From Ruminococcus sp. AF41-9 (lineage in GTDB: Bacteria > Bacillota > Clostridia > Lachnospirales > Lachnospiraceae), in contig NZ_QUDO01000048.1 in assembly GCF_003477525.1 (NCBI RefSeq), positions 1 to 30,780 on the forward strand: a stretch of 30,780 nt of DNA. The letters are read 5' to 3'. The stretch's first letter is position 1. Every line of letters starts with the position of its first letter. Positions 15,486 to 23,454 of the stretch are shown here, in pieces. The position numbers were made by a program, and so were the translations under genes. The notes under the pieces are model-generated. The model made no database searches, was not told where the DNA came from, and saw nothing but the letters and a program-made list of their open reading frames with translations.

Positions 15486-16304
15486 TTATCTACGTCCCAG
15501 CTCCCAGAATGCCACTGCACTTGCTGCAGCTACATTCAATGAGTCTACACCGTGGGACATTGGTATTTTTACTGTATAATCGCAGTCTGCGATGGTCTGT
15601 GATGCGAGGCCGTCACCCTCGGTTCCGAGAATGACTGCCAGTTTTTCTTCTGACTGAAGTGCCTGATCATCGATTCCTACGGAGTCGTCACGCAGAGCCA
15701 TTGCGGCTGTTTTGAATCCGAGTTTTCGCAAAGTCTGCATTCCATCCTGCGGCCAGACAGATTTTTTGTCAAAGTATGTCCATGGAATCTGGAATACGGT
15801 TCCCATGCTGACTCTGGCTGCGCGGCGATAGAGTGGGTCGCTGCATCCGCTGGTTAAAAGCACTGCATCCATATGGAGTGCTGCTGCCGAGCGGAAAATG
15901 GCTCCGATATTGGTCGGATTTACCACATTTTCAAGTATTGCTATCCTACTGGCATCTCTGCATATTTCTTCCACTGACAGAAGTTGATTTCTCCGCATTG
16001 CACAGAGCATTCCTCTTGTAAGTGCAAATCCTGTAAGCTGAACCAGAATCTCATATTCTGCGGTATAGACCGGAACTTCCGGAAAGTGCTTCAGCAGTTC
16101 CTTTGCTTCCCCTTCCAGATCTCTGTGTTCTACCAGAAAAGAGATTGGCTGGTATCCTGCATTCAGGGCTCGTTCAATTACTTTCGGGCTCTCTGCAATG
16201 AAGATTCCCGGTTCCGGTTCATAGTATCTTAAAAGCTGCACTTCGGATGTTCTGGCATATACATCCAGTTCCGGCGCAGTGAAATCTTTTATTTCGTTCC
16301 ACAT
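15486..16304 (-). CDS. TrmH/SpoU family RNA 2'-O-methyltransferase
   Basis: The protein (272 aa from the chosen start) is a SPOUT-class RNA methyltransferase. The three SpoU motifs are clear: NPTNIGAIFRSAAALHMDAV (motif 1), AVILGTEGDGL (motif 2) and IPMSHGVDSLNVAAASAVAF (motif 3), which together form the trefoil knot that binds S-adenosylmethionine. The N-terminal part (FIAESPKVIERALNAGYQPI) resembles the L30e-like substrate-binding domain of such enzymes. The target, rRNA or tRNA, is not assignable. I chose ATG 16304 because GGAGG lies 11 bases upstream; a TTG at 16322 is in frame but overlaps that site. The ribosome binding site is part of a 15-bp perfect hairpin, so translation may be controlled. 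Confidence 0.88.
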   Translation of the reverse strand: MWNEIKDFTAPELDVYARTSEVQLLRYYEPEPGIFIAESPKVIERALNAGYQPISFLVEHRDLEGEAKELLKHFPEVPVYTAEYEILVQLTGFALTRGMLCAMRRNQLLSVEEICRDASRIAILENVVNPTNIGAIFRSAAALHMDAVLLTSGCSDPLYRRAARVSMGTVFQIPWTYFDKKSVWPQDGMQTLRKLGFKTAAMALRDDSVGIDDQALQSEEKLAVILGTEGDGLASQTIADCDYTVKIPMSHGVDSLNVAAASAVAFWELGRR

Positions 16305-16312
16305 AAATAATA

Positions 16313-16358
16313 AAACCTCCAAACTGAGTAATCTTATCTTACATCAGTTTGGAGGTTT
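16313..16358 (-). promoter_or_regulatory. 15-bp hairpin sequestering the methyltransferase RBS
   Basis: AAACCTCCAAACTGA (16313-16327) is perfectly complementary to TCAGTTTGGAGGTTT (16344-16358) with a 16-base loop. In the minus-strand transcript the 3' arm contains the GGAGG ribosome binding site, and the hairpin is followed by TTTTATTATTT and the ATG. It therefore could act as a terminator, an RBS-masking hairpin, or both. Confidence 0.7.
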
Positions 16359-16415
16359 GTACAAGAATTCCTTTTAAGCAGGCATTCACAGTTAAACCGG
16401 GGAACTTCCCTGATT

Positions 16416-16460
16416 TATAGCAATCCTCGTAAATAATGCATTTAAGACAGTTCAGCAGAG
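16416..16460. repeat. Dispersed TATAGCAAT repeat, copy 3
   Basis: Bases 16416-16446 are identical to 300-330, and the full 45 bases match 8260-8304 at 39 positions. It lies in the 380-base gap between the methyltransferase leader and the MATE terminator. Apart from this repeat, the gap 16359-16651 shows nothing recognisable. Confidence 0.75.
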
Positions 16461-16651
16461 GGTGGGGGCTTGCCCTTTATTGCATGATTTTATCATTATC
16501 TTCTACAGGAAGTATAAGCCTTAAACATTGCTTTAAGTCAAGAAGAAAACACTTTACAGATTTGTCCACCACTTTGCAGTATAATCCGCAATAAATTTAC
16601 AATGCTGATGATAAAAATAATTTTGTATCGTCTCTCAGGAAATCTTTACAA

Positions 16652-16704
16652 ATAGAGAAAAAGAAACTTCTGTTTCTCAGTTCGGAAATGAAGAAGTTTC
16701 TTTT
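16652..16704 (-). terminator. Terminator of the Nudix-GH3-AEC-MATE run
   Basis: AAAAGAAACTTCT (16659-16671) pairs perfectly with AGAAGTTTCTTTT (16692-16704). On the minus strand the stem ends in CTTTTTCTC. It lies 35 bases past the MATE stop. Confidence 0.65.
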
Positions 16705-16738
16705 CACGTAAGGTTTCATATCATTTTTATCTCATGTT

Positions 16739-18073
16739 TTATGTAAGGTTTTTAATCCATTTATACTTCTTATAATGCTTATAAACCACCGGCAGTTTAA
16801 TGATCTCGTCCAGGTTGAGTACGAAGTAGACGACCATGACCGGCAGTTTCAGGATAAATGCGCAGATGCATCCCAGCGGAACGGTGATGCACCACAGGGT
16901 TATGGAGTCACACAGCATTCCAAACTTTGAGTCTCCACCTGCTGCAAAGATGCCGCCAATAGTCATGCAGTTGACTGATTTTCCGGCTATGTAGTAGGAA
17001 CAGATCAGCAGCATTTTCTGTAAATATCCACAGGCTGTCGGGGTCAGGTCTACCATTCGGGTGATAAATGGAGACAAAATGATCAGAACCAGACCTGACA
17101 GGATTCCGGCGATGATCGCAGTTCTTGTCAGAAGTCCTCCTGCTTCTTTTGCCTCTTCCAGGCGGTTTGCTCCGAGACGGTTCCCTACGATGATGCTTCC
17201 TGCATTTCCCAGTCCAAGACAGAAGCATACGATCAGGTTCTTGGAAATATTTGCGATTCCGTTTGCCGCAACTGCATCGGTTCCGAGGTGTCCCATAACT
17301 ACAGAATACATGGAAAATCCGATTCCCCATGCCAGGTTGTTGATCAGCAGCGGAATCGCTTTCTGCCAGAAATGAGAAGTGATTTCTCTCTCGCATCTGT
17401 GCAGATTCAGCTTCACAGATTGAATCCTGCCTAACACATATCCGACACTCCATACAACCTGTACAACAGTCGCAAGAACCGTAGCAACAGCTGCTCCGCG
17501 GATTCCCATTTCCGGACATCCGAACAGTCCGAAAATGAAAACTGCATTTAAAATAATATTGAGAATCACCATCACACTGTTGATCAGGGTACTTACATTT
17601 ACTGCATTACAGTTCTTCATGATTGCCAGAAATGTCTGTGCAATGGAAGAAAGTAAATAGGAAATTCCGATTACTCTGAGGTATTCGCTTCCCAATGTGA
17701 TCAGTTCTTCTTCATTCGTCAGGACTGCCATGATCTGCCGTGGAAAGAAGAAGGTTCCAATGAGAAATATAACTGCAACAACTCCGCATGCCTTGGTTAC
17801 AAGGCTGAAGATTTTGGAAATTCCTTTATAATCACCTTTTCCATAGTACTGCGCTACGAACATGTTCTCGCCTGTTACAAATGCATACATAAACAGGTTG
17901 AATACAAAGGTTACCTGTGTTGCCAATGAGACTGCTGACATTGCATTCTGGCTCAATTTTCCCAGCATGATCGCATCGCAGGCTCCTACAAGTGCGGTCA
18001 TGAACTGCTGAAGTGCCATCGGCAGTGCCAGACGGATAATTTCATTTCGCAAACTCTGTTTACGCTCGTTCAT
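16739..18073 (-). CDS. MATE family efflux transporter
   Basis: A 444-aa MATE exporter of the NorM-like group. The start reads LRNEIIRLALPMALQQFMTA and then LVGACDAIMLGKLSQNAMSA, with the family's first-helix aspartate; the second lobe holds ANGIANISKNLIVCFCLGLG. AGGAGC lies upstream of the ATG, 12 bases after the end of the AEC transporter gene, so it is the last gene of a run with beta-glucosidase and AEC genes and ends at the 16652-16704 terminator. The grouping suggests export of a compound related to glycoside breakdown, but that is inference. It is not closely similar to the other two MATE proteins in the window. Confidence 0.9.
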   Translation of the reverse strand: MNERKQSLRNEIIRLALPMALQQFMTALVGACDAIMLGKLSQNAMSAVSLATQVTFVFNLFMYAFVTGENMFVAQYYGKGDYKGISKIFSLVTKACGVVAVIFLIGTFFFPRQIMAVLTNEEELITLGSEYLRVIGISYLLSSIAQTFLAIMKNCNAVNVSTLINSVMVILNIILNAVFIFGLFGCPEMGIRGAAVATVLATVVQVVWSVGYVLGRIQSVKLNLHRCEREITSHFWQKAIPLLINNLAWGIGFSMYSVVMGHLGTDAVAANGIANISKNLIVCFCLGLGNAGSIIVGNRLGANRLEEAKEAGGLLTRTAIIAGILSGLVLIILSPFITRMVDLTPTACGYLQKMLLICSYYIAGKSVNCMTIGGIFAAGGDSKFGMLCDSITLWCITVPLGCICAFILKLPVMVVYFVLNLDEIIKLPVVYKHYKKYKWIKNLT

Positions 18074-18085
18074 TCTTTTTTGCTC

Positions 18086-19119
18086 CTATATAAATTGTAA
18101 AATCCAGTAAACCAGTGGCAGCGTCACGATTGAACAGACAGTTGTCACCAGGATGCCTCCCATAGCGTAATCGCCGTCTGTGCCGTATGCGTTTGCCATC
18201 ATAACCACTGAGGACATGACCGGCATTGCGGATGTGAGTGTCATGGTCATGCGGATTTCTGCTGAGATTGGAAGGAATCCGAGGATGATATAAAAGATCA
18301 CCGGGAAAATCAGCATTTTGATCGCTACGATCCCGTAATAATCCAACTTCAGGATATATTTTTTTACATCCATGCAGGCAAATACACCGCCAAGATAGAT
18401 CATCGCCAGAGGAGTGGCTGTTGCTCCGATTTCGAAAATGCAGTGTTCAGTATTTCCGGCAGGTGGATTCCTGTAAGAATAAAAATCAGTGCCAGCACAA
18501 TGGCAGCTGTAACAGGATTTACCAGCTTTCTGAAATTGAAACTGCTATGTTTATCCGATGCTCCATTTGCTGCTGACTGCCCGGATACTGTCGTCTTTTT
18601 ATCTGATTCAGGTTGTCCACCTGATGACTGAATCCGGAAGTTTTTTTCCACTGTATTTCCTGCTTTCGAGGTGAGTCTTACCCCGACTGTCCACAGCATT
18701 AGCTGGTCGATCATGGTAAACACAGAAATATAAAGCATTCCTCTTTCCGGAAAAATGCTTGTGACGATCGGGATTCCCATAAATCCGATGTTTCCAAATG
18801 CACTCATGGCAGAATAGAGCTGCTGATGGTCCCCGTGCAGATGTAGCAGCTTTCCTGACAGGAAACTCAGTCCAAACAGACAGAGGTACATAAAAAACGC
18901 AATCCCCAGAATGGATAAGGAGTGGAAAAGCATTTCCTTATCCACTCCATTTACTGTGTTTGTAAAAATCATAACCGGCAGAGCCAGTTTGATCACCAGC
19001 CTGGAAACGACTTCCATATTTTCTCTGTTCAGTACATGTGTACGGATCAGAATGATCCCTGCGAGAATATAGATGACAAACATTCCAAGCTGAGTGATCA
19101 GGATATTCAGTGTACTCAT
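18086..19119 (-). pseudogene. AEC family transporter, frameshifted
   Basis: Two frames together make one auxin-efflux-carrier (AEC) family transporter of about 344 aa. The first (19119-18400) starts MSTLNILITQLGMFVIYILA and contains AFGNIGFMGIPIVTSIFPER, a conserved AEC segment; it ends out of frame as SKSEQQPLLWR. The second (18403-18086) continues MIYLGGVFACMDVKKYILKL and ends in LVYWILQFI. Adding one base at about 18433-18434 (a G on the plus strand) restores SEIGATATPLAMIYLGG, a typical AEC sequence. A hydrophilic loop (about residues 155-210) splits the membrane halves. The ATG overlaps the beta-glucosidase stop by one base (TGATG). AEC proteins export or import organic acids and similar anions. 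Real mutation or sequencing error cannot be told apart here. Confidence 0.85.
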
Positions 19120-21539
19120 CAGTCGATTCTCAGGATCACGCTCAGGATTCTTTTTGCACTGAGACGGATCTCTTCTTCTGTGATAAAGCCTTTCTCATAA
19201 GCTTCTTTTACACGGTCCGGATATCCGGCTGCCATCTTGATATCATTTCCGGCTTTTGTCTCACGGTAGTGTTCTCCGAAGGTCCACCAGTCTGTGGTAA
19301 CCAGTCCGTCAAATCCCCATTCGTCACGGAGAATGCCTGTCAGGAGTTCTTTATGTTCAGAAGTATGGATGCCATTGAGCAGGTTATAAGAGGACATGAT
19401 GGTGTATGGATGTGCCTCTTTTACAATGATCTCAAACTGTTTCAGATAGATTTCACGGAGTGCTCTCTCGGATACTCTGGAGTCGGAATCCTTACGGTTT
19501 GTCTCTTTGTTATTCGCTGCAAAATGCTTCACACTTGCTCCGATATGCTGGGACTGAATGCCTCGTACCATAGCTGCTCCGGTCTTTCCTGCAAGGTACG
19601 GGTCTTCGGAATAATATTCGAAGTTACGGCCGCAGAGCGGGCTTCTGTGAATGTTGCAGGCTGGTGTCAGCCAGATGCTGATGTTATTTTCTTTTACTTC
19701 TTCCGCACCGGCTTTGCCGACTTTTTCTACCAGTTCTTCATCCCAGGTGCTTGCAAGAAGCGTTGCACATGGCCATGCGGTTGTCTTTACTCCTGCCCAT
19801 GGGCGGATACGAAGACCGGCAGGTCCGTCTGCTGTCATGACGTTCGGTACCCAGTATTTCGGGATATTTCCCATTCCAAAGGTATCTGCACATCCTGTAT
19901 TTGGCTGACCGCCAAGAAGATTGATGCATTCATCCAGTGTCAGGAGATCCATAAATTCATCCAGCGTCATCTTGCCGTCTGCCACATCTTCAAAACGGAC
20001 TCCTTTCGGTTCAATAAAATCAAGGAAATCGATTCCTTTTTCCATTCTTCTGTCCGGGCATGGAAGTCCGATTGCGTATTTATCCTGTCTTGGAAGTCCC
20101 TCTTCTTCCACATATTCGCGCTGTGGAAGTTCCTCGTAGGAACCGTCTGCGAGCATACGTTTCGGCAGATGATACGGAGCTGCTTTTTCGCTTAACTGCT
20201 CGGTAACGGTGTTTTCTTTTACTTCATATGTAAAGTCGATCTTCGCTGCATCTCTTACGTTTGTGCCGACATAGATCACATATTCTCCTGCTTCCAGAAC
20301 ATAGGCAGACTTGCATACTTTGCCCAGATCATCATAAGATGCCATCTGATTTACAGGAAGTTTCAGAGTAAGGATCTGGCGTTCTCCTGGCTGAAGAAGG
20401 CTGGTTTTCTTAAATGCACCCAGTACTTTCGCAGGTTTGCCAAGTTTACCCTGCGGAGCTCCGTAATAGAGCTGGATGACTTCTTTTCCTGCTGTTTTTC
20501 CTGTATTTGTAACTTCCGCAAGGACTGTGATGACACCGTTTTCTTCGGAAGCTCCGGTTACTTTCCAGCCGAAATCTGTATAGGAAAGTCCATATCCAAA
20601 TGGATAATTTACCTTCTCTGCTGCTCCCGGGATTGTCTCAAAGTAGCGGTATCCTACATAAATATCTTCAGTGTAATCTACATAAAATGCAGACTCATGG
20701 AAGTTTGCTGTGGACGGATAATCTTCCAGATCCTTTGCATAGGTATCAGATAATTTACCGGATGGATTGACATCTCCGCAGAGGATATCTGCGGTTGCAA
20801 GACCACCTTCCATGCCACCCTGCCATGCCATCAGAACAGACTGGATTTCTTCACAGTCTTTGAACCATTTGGTATCTACGATACCGCCCACATTCATGAC
20901 TACGATCACATGTGGAAATGCTTTCTTTACTTTTTCTACCATGGCATTCTCTGCATTGGTCAGGCAGAAATCACCGTCCTCGAAGATTTTTGCAGACAGG
21001 TCGGAGTTTCTTTTCTCATCGCCGTCCAGAACATAGCCATCCTGTGCAGCTTCGCATTTTCTGTCCCATCCCTCACCGGAAAAACGGCAGATTGTGATGA
21101 TCGCAGTGTCTGTGTATTCTCTGGCTTCCTTCAGAAGGTCATCCGGAAGTTCCGGCTCGATCGTCATTCCCGGAACTGCACCGTCTGCATACTGTTTCTG
21201 AATATCCTCTTCATAATACTTTGCAAGTTTATCAAAGACTTCTACTTTTCCTTCGTCCTCTTTGATTTTCATTCCTTCGTAAAGGTTGCGGATGTATTCT
21301 ACAGTTACATCGCCACTTCCGCCGCCGCCTTTTACATAGTCAACGGTACCCTTTCCGAAAAGTGCTACTTTTGTTCCATTCTGAAGTGGAAGGGTGTCTT
21401 TCTCGTTTTTCAGAAGAACCATTCCCTCTCCTGCTGCCATTCTGGAAAGTGCAATGTGTTCTTTACTTCCTGTTACTTTTCGTCCGTCTTCTCCCAGCGG
21501 AAGTACCGGCTGGAAAAAGCTTCTCTGCCATTTTGCCAT
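19119..21539 (-). CDS. Domain-permuted GH3 beta-glucosidase
   Basis: This 806-aa enzyme hydrolyses beta-linked glucosides or xylosides. It has the permuted family 3 order: the alpha/beta sandwich comes first (VLLKNEKDTLPLQNGTKVAL, then GGGGSGDV, to about 310), then a fibronectin-like domain (about 330-450), then the (beta/alpha)8 barrel (about 500-806). The barrel contains NVMTADGPAGLR, NIHRSPLCGRNFEYYSEDP, KHFAANNKETNR and the nucleophile D750 in GLVTTDWW. No signal peptide is seen, so it is cytoplasmic and should act on imported or phosphorolysis-derived oligosaccharides. AGGAGG precedes the ATG. It lies 36 bases after a Nudix gene and its stop overlaps the AEC start, so all belong to one transcript with the MATE gene. 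Confidence 0.93.
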   Translation of the reverse strand: MAKWQRSFFQPVLPLGEDGRKVTGSKEHIALSRMAAGEGMVLLKNEKDTLPLQNGTKVALFGKGTVDYVKGGGGSGDVTVEYIRNLYEGMKIKEDEGKVEVFDKLAKYYEEDIQKQYADGAVPGMTIEPELPDDLLKEAREYTDTAIITICRFSGEGWDRKCEAAQDGYVLDGDEKRNSDLSAKIFEDGDFCLTNAENAMVEKVKKAFPHVIVVMNVGGIVDTKWFKDCEEIQSVLMAWQGGMEGGLATADILCGDVNPSGKLSDTYAKDLEDYPSTANFHESAFYVDYTEDIYVGYRYFETIPGAAEKVNYPFGYGLSYTDFGWKVTGASEENGVITVLAEVTNTGKTAGKEVIQLYYGAPQGKLGKPAKVLGAFKKTSLLQPGERQILTLKLPVNQMASYDDLGKVCKSAYVLEAGEYVIYVGTNVRDAAKIDFTYEVKENTVTEQLSEKAAPYHLPKRMLADGSYEELPQREYVEEEGLPRQDKYAIGLPCPDRRMEKGIDFLDFIEPKGVRFEDVADGKMTLDEFMDLLTLDECINLLGGQPNTGCADTFGMGNIPKYWVPNVMTADGPAGLRIRPWAGVKTTAWPCATLLASTWDEELVEKVGKAGAEEVKENNISIWLTPACNIHRSPLCGRNFEYYSEDPYLAGKTGAAMVRGIQSQHIGASVKHFAANNKETNRKDSDSRVSERALREIYLKQFEIIVKEAHPYTIMSSYNLLNGIHTSEHKELLTGILRDEWGFDGLVTTDWWTFGEHYRETKAGNDIKMAAGYPDRVKEAYEKGFITEEEIRLSAKRILSVILRID

Positions 21540-21575
21540 CTGTAAAAATCCTCCTGATTATTTCCTGCAAATTTA

Positions 21576-22190
21576 TTACAGTTCTTTTTTTAAAAATGCA
21601 AACGGTTCTTCATCCTGAAGGAAATGCATGAGCTGATATGCACACATGATCGCTACATTTTCCTCTTTCAGGATTCTTTTTACTTCTTCTCTGTCAGCAA
21701 GTACCACTTCGATTTCTTCGGAGTCTTCCTGTGCCTCCTTGCTGATCTCGCCTTCTGCATATCCGTATACAGCAGCGCAGGATTCATCTGTCATTCCGAT
21801 TGTTGTAAAGTATGGTTTTTCAAATGCAGGATCTACTTTCAGAGGTGTGAATTTCAGACCTGTTTCTTCATGCATTTCTCTCACTGCACCTTCATGAAAT
21901 TCTTCGTTTGGTTCTACCAGACCTGCCGGAAATTCGTAGATATATCCGCCAATTGTATATCTGTACTGACGCACCAGCACAACTTTGTCTCTCTTTTCTC
22001 CATAGAGACTGTAAATGATCACACCGTCCGGGGTGTTTTTGCCTGTTTTGATTTTTAATTTGTCAATGCTCTCTGCACGGGATGCCACAAAATATGACAC
22101 CGGAGTGTTGTGAACACTGGTTGCATTTAAATGATATAAATTTAAAAATCTACAGTCTGTCAGTTTCTCAATGTCGTGTATCTGTCCCAT
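21576..22190 (-). CDS. Nudix hydrolase, ADP-ribose pyrophosphatase-like
   Basis: The 204-aa protein has a full Nudix box, GLVEPNEEFHEGAVREM then HEETGL (about 96-118), preceded by YIYEFPAGLVE, the lead-in typical of ADP-ribose/sugar-nucleotide pyrophosphatases (NudF type). The next segment FEKPYFTTIGMTDESCA fits the same group. Such enzymes cut ADP-ribose or other nucleoside diphosphate sugars to the nucleotide and sugar phosphate. AAAGGAAG precedes the ATG. It is the first gene of the run into the permuted beta-glucosidase. The pairing with sugar genes hints at a sugar-nucleotide substrate, but this is not proven by sequence. Confidence 0.85.
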   Translation of the reverse strand: MGQIHDIEKLTDCRFLNLYHLNATSVHNTPVSYFVASRAESIDKLKIKTGKNTPDGVIIYSLYGEKRDKVVLVRQYRYTIGGYIYEFPAGLVEPNEEFHEGAVREMHEETGLKFTPLKVDPAFEKPYFTTIGMTDESCAAVYGYAEGEISKEAQEDSEEIEVVLADREEVKRILKEENVAIMCAYQLMHFLQDEEPFAFLKKEL

Positions 22191-22344
22191 TGTTTTTGCT
22201 TCCTTTCCATTTTTTCCTTCACGCTCTATAACAGTTCTATGATATCTGCGCCGTCTGTTTTATCTTACCATATTATCCTGTCTTTTTTAAGCCTATCTGG
22301 AAATTTCGGAAATTATTTTGCAGAATTTTCCTCGGATTCGGGCA

Positions 22345-22380
22345 GAAAAAAACAGCCGCAGTTTTTTATCCTGCGGCCGT
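22345..22380 (-). terminator. Rho-independent terminator after ribU
   Basis: On the minus strand ACGGCCGCAG (22380-22371) pairs with CTGCGGCTGT (22361-22352) over ten pairs, one of them a wobble, and is followed by a run of T. It lies 33 bases past the ribU stop. The remaining gap to the Nudix gene is a leader with no clear promoter. Confidence 0.85.
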
Positions 22381-22412
22381 TTTTCACTCTTCACATTTGA
22401 TTTTATGATTTC

Positions 22413-23048
22413 TCAGTCCCCTTTAAGAACCACACGGATTCTTTTGTAAATAAAGAATACAACCAGGGATGTCAGTGCATATTTAAATATATTGAACGGG
22501 AAGATGATGATCGCTGCAAATGTCAGCAGATTGTTTACGGAGCTGTTTACTGCGCTTCCCATTTCGATAAATGCTTCGATCGGCATTCCGAAAGCCTTAC
22601 CATAGGCCGGAAGTAAAACGAAAGCATTGATAAAGCATGCTACAACTGCTGTCAGAACTGTTCCCACTGCCATTCCGATCACTGCATGTTTTCTGCTCTT
22701 AATGGATTTGTAACGGTAGATCAGTCCTGCCGGAACTGCAAAAGTACATCCGAAAATGAAGTTCGCCACATCACCGACACCTGCTGTCATGCTTCCCTTG
22801 GATACCAGATGCACCAGAATCTTTACCAGTTCGATCAGTACGCCTGCTACCGGTCCCATCGCGAAAGAACCGATCAGTACCGGGATTTCTGAGAAATCCA
22901 GCTGATAGAAGGTCGGTGCCAGGAAGGGAATTGGAAACTCCAGATTCATCAGAATCCCGGCGATCGCGCCAAGCATGGCCACCTGTGTGATCGTTCTGGT
23001 TTTGCTCCTTGCCATTACGTTTCCGTTTCTTAATACCTGTTCACTCAT
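22413..23048 (-). CDS. ribU: Riboflavin ECF transporter S component RibU
   Basis: The 211-aa membrane protein is RibU, the riboflavin-binding S component of an ECF transporter. After a short basic start (ARSKTRTITQ) come MLGAIAGILMNLEFPIPFLA, YQLDFSEIPVLIGSFAMGPV and GVLIELVKILVHL, all characteristic of RibU, then four further helices. No EcfA/EcfT genes are nearby, so a shared energising module is expected elsewhere. AAAGGAGAG precedes the ATG. An FMN riboswitch and a terminator hairpin lie between its promoter and the start codon, which supports the riboflavin assignment and predicts shut-off when FMN is abundant. Confidence 0.95.
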   Translation of the reverse strand: MSEQVLRNGNVMARSKTRTITQVAMLGAIAGILMNLEFPIPFLAPTFYQLDFSEIPVLIGSFAMGPVAGVLIELVKILVHLVSKGSMTAGVGDVANFIFGCTFAVPAGLIYRYKSIKSRKHAVIGMAVGTVLTAVVACFINAFVLLPAYGKAFGMPIEAFIEMGSAVNSSVNNLLTFAAIIIFPFNIFKYALTSLVVFFIYKRIRVVLKGD

Positions 23049-23160
23049 ACTGTTTCTCTCCTTTGAAATTATTCTTTACGGATATGTCTCATATCCTGTT
23101 TAAAAGAAAATTCCACAAGCTTCTTTATGTAAGGAAAAATGAAATCCATTTCCATAACAT

Positions 23161-23187
23161 AAAAAACCCCGGATTACTTATCCGGGG
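23161..23187 (-). terminator. Riboswitch-controlled terminator of ribU
   Basis: On the minus strand CCCCGGAT (23187-23180) pairs with ATCCGGGG (23174-23167), loop 5 bases, followed by TTTTTT (23166-23161). It sits between the FMN aptamer and the ribU ATG, as expected for transcription attenuation. Confidence 0.88.
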
Positions 23188-23218
23188 TACTGAGCACGTA
23201 TGGTAAAAATATCGCGTG

Positions 23219-23355
23219 TTCTTCTCTCATCCAGACTATACTGTCGGTTTTGGAATTTCACCAAATCAGCCGCCTTGCGCGGGTCGCGGACTATAACCGC
23301 CGGTAGGGAATTTCGATCAGGCCGTAAGCCGTGCCGAGCACCCAACCCCGAAGAA
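23219..23355 (-). promoter_or_regulatory. FMN riboswitch (RFN element)
   Basis: On the minus strand the conserved RFN blocks appear in order: TTCTTCGGGG-GGGTG, AATTCCCTACCGGCGGTTAT, AGTCCGCGACCCGC, GGTGAAATTCC, AACCGACAGTATAGTCTGGA and the closing GAGAGAAGA, which pairs with the 5' TTCTTC to form P1. It is about 137 bases and lies directly upstream of the terminator and ribU. FMN binding in this class favours the terminator and turns off riboflavin uptake. Confidence 0.96.
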
Positions 23356-23375
23356 TTTTCTTTTATCTGTGTCTG

Positions 23376-23404
23376 ATTATACTACATGTAAATGTCCATT
23401 TCAA
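23376..23404 (-). promoter_or_regulatory. Predicted sigma-A promoter of ribU
   Basis: On the minus strand TTGAAA (23404-23399), 17 bases, then TATAAT (23381-23376). The -10 ends 20 bases before the FMN aptamer, so transcription should start just ahead of it. Confidence 0.75.
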
Positions 23405-23454
23405 TAGCCCTGACAGAGTTTTTTTCATTTATTTGCGTGTACAGAATTCTGTGA

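Noticed and set aside
19110..20195. 361-aa plus-strand frame opposite the GH3 gene
   Set aside because: It is the complement of a highly conserved enzyme, is Cys/Phe/Ser-rich as expected of antisense code, and has no ribosome binding site.
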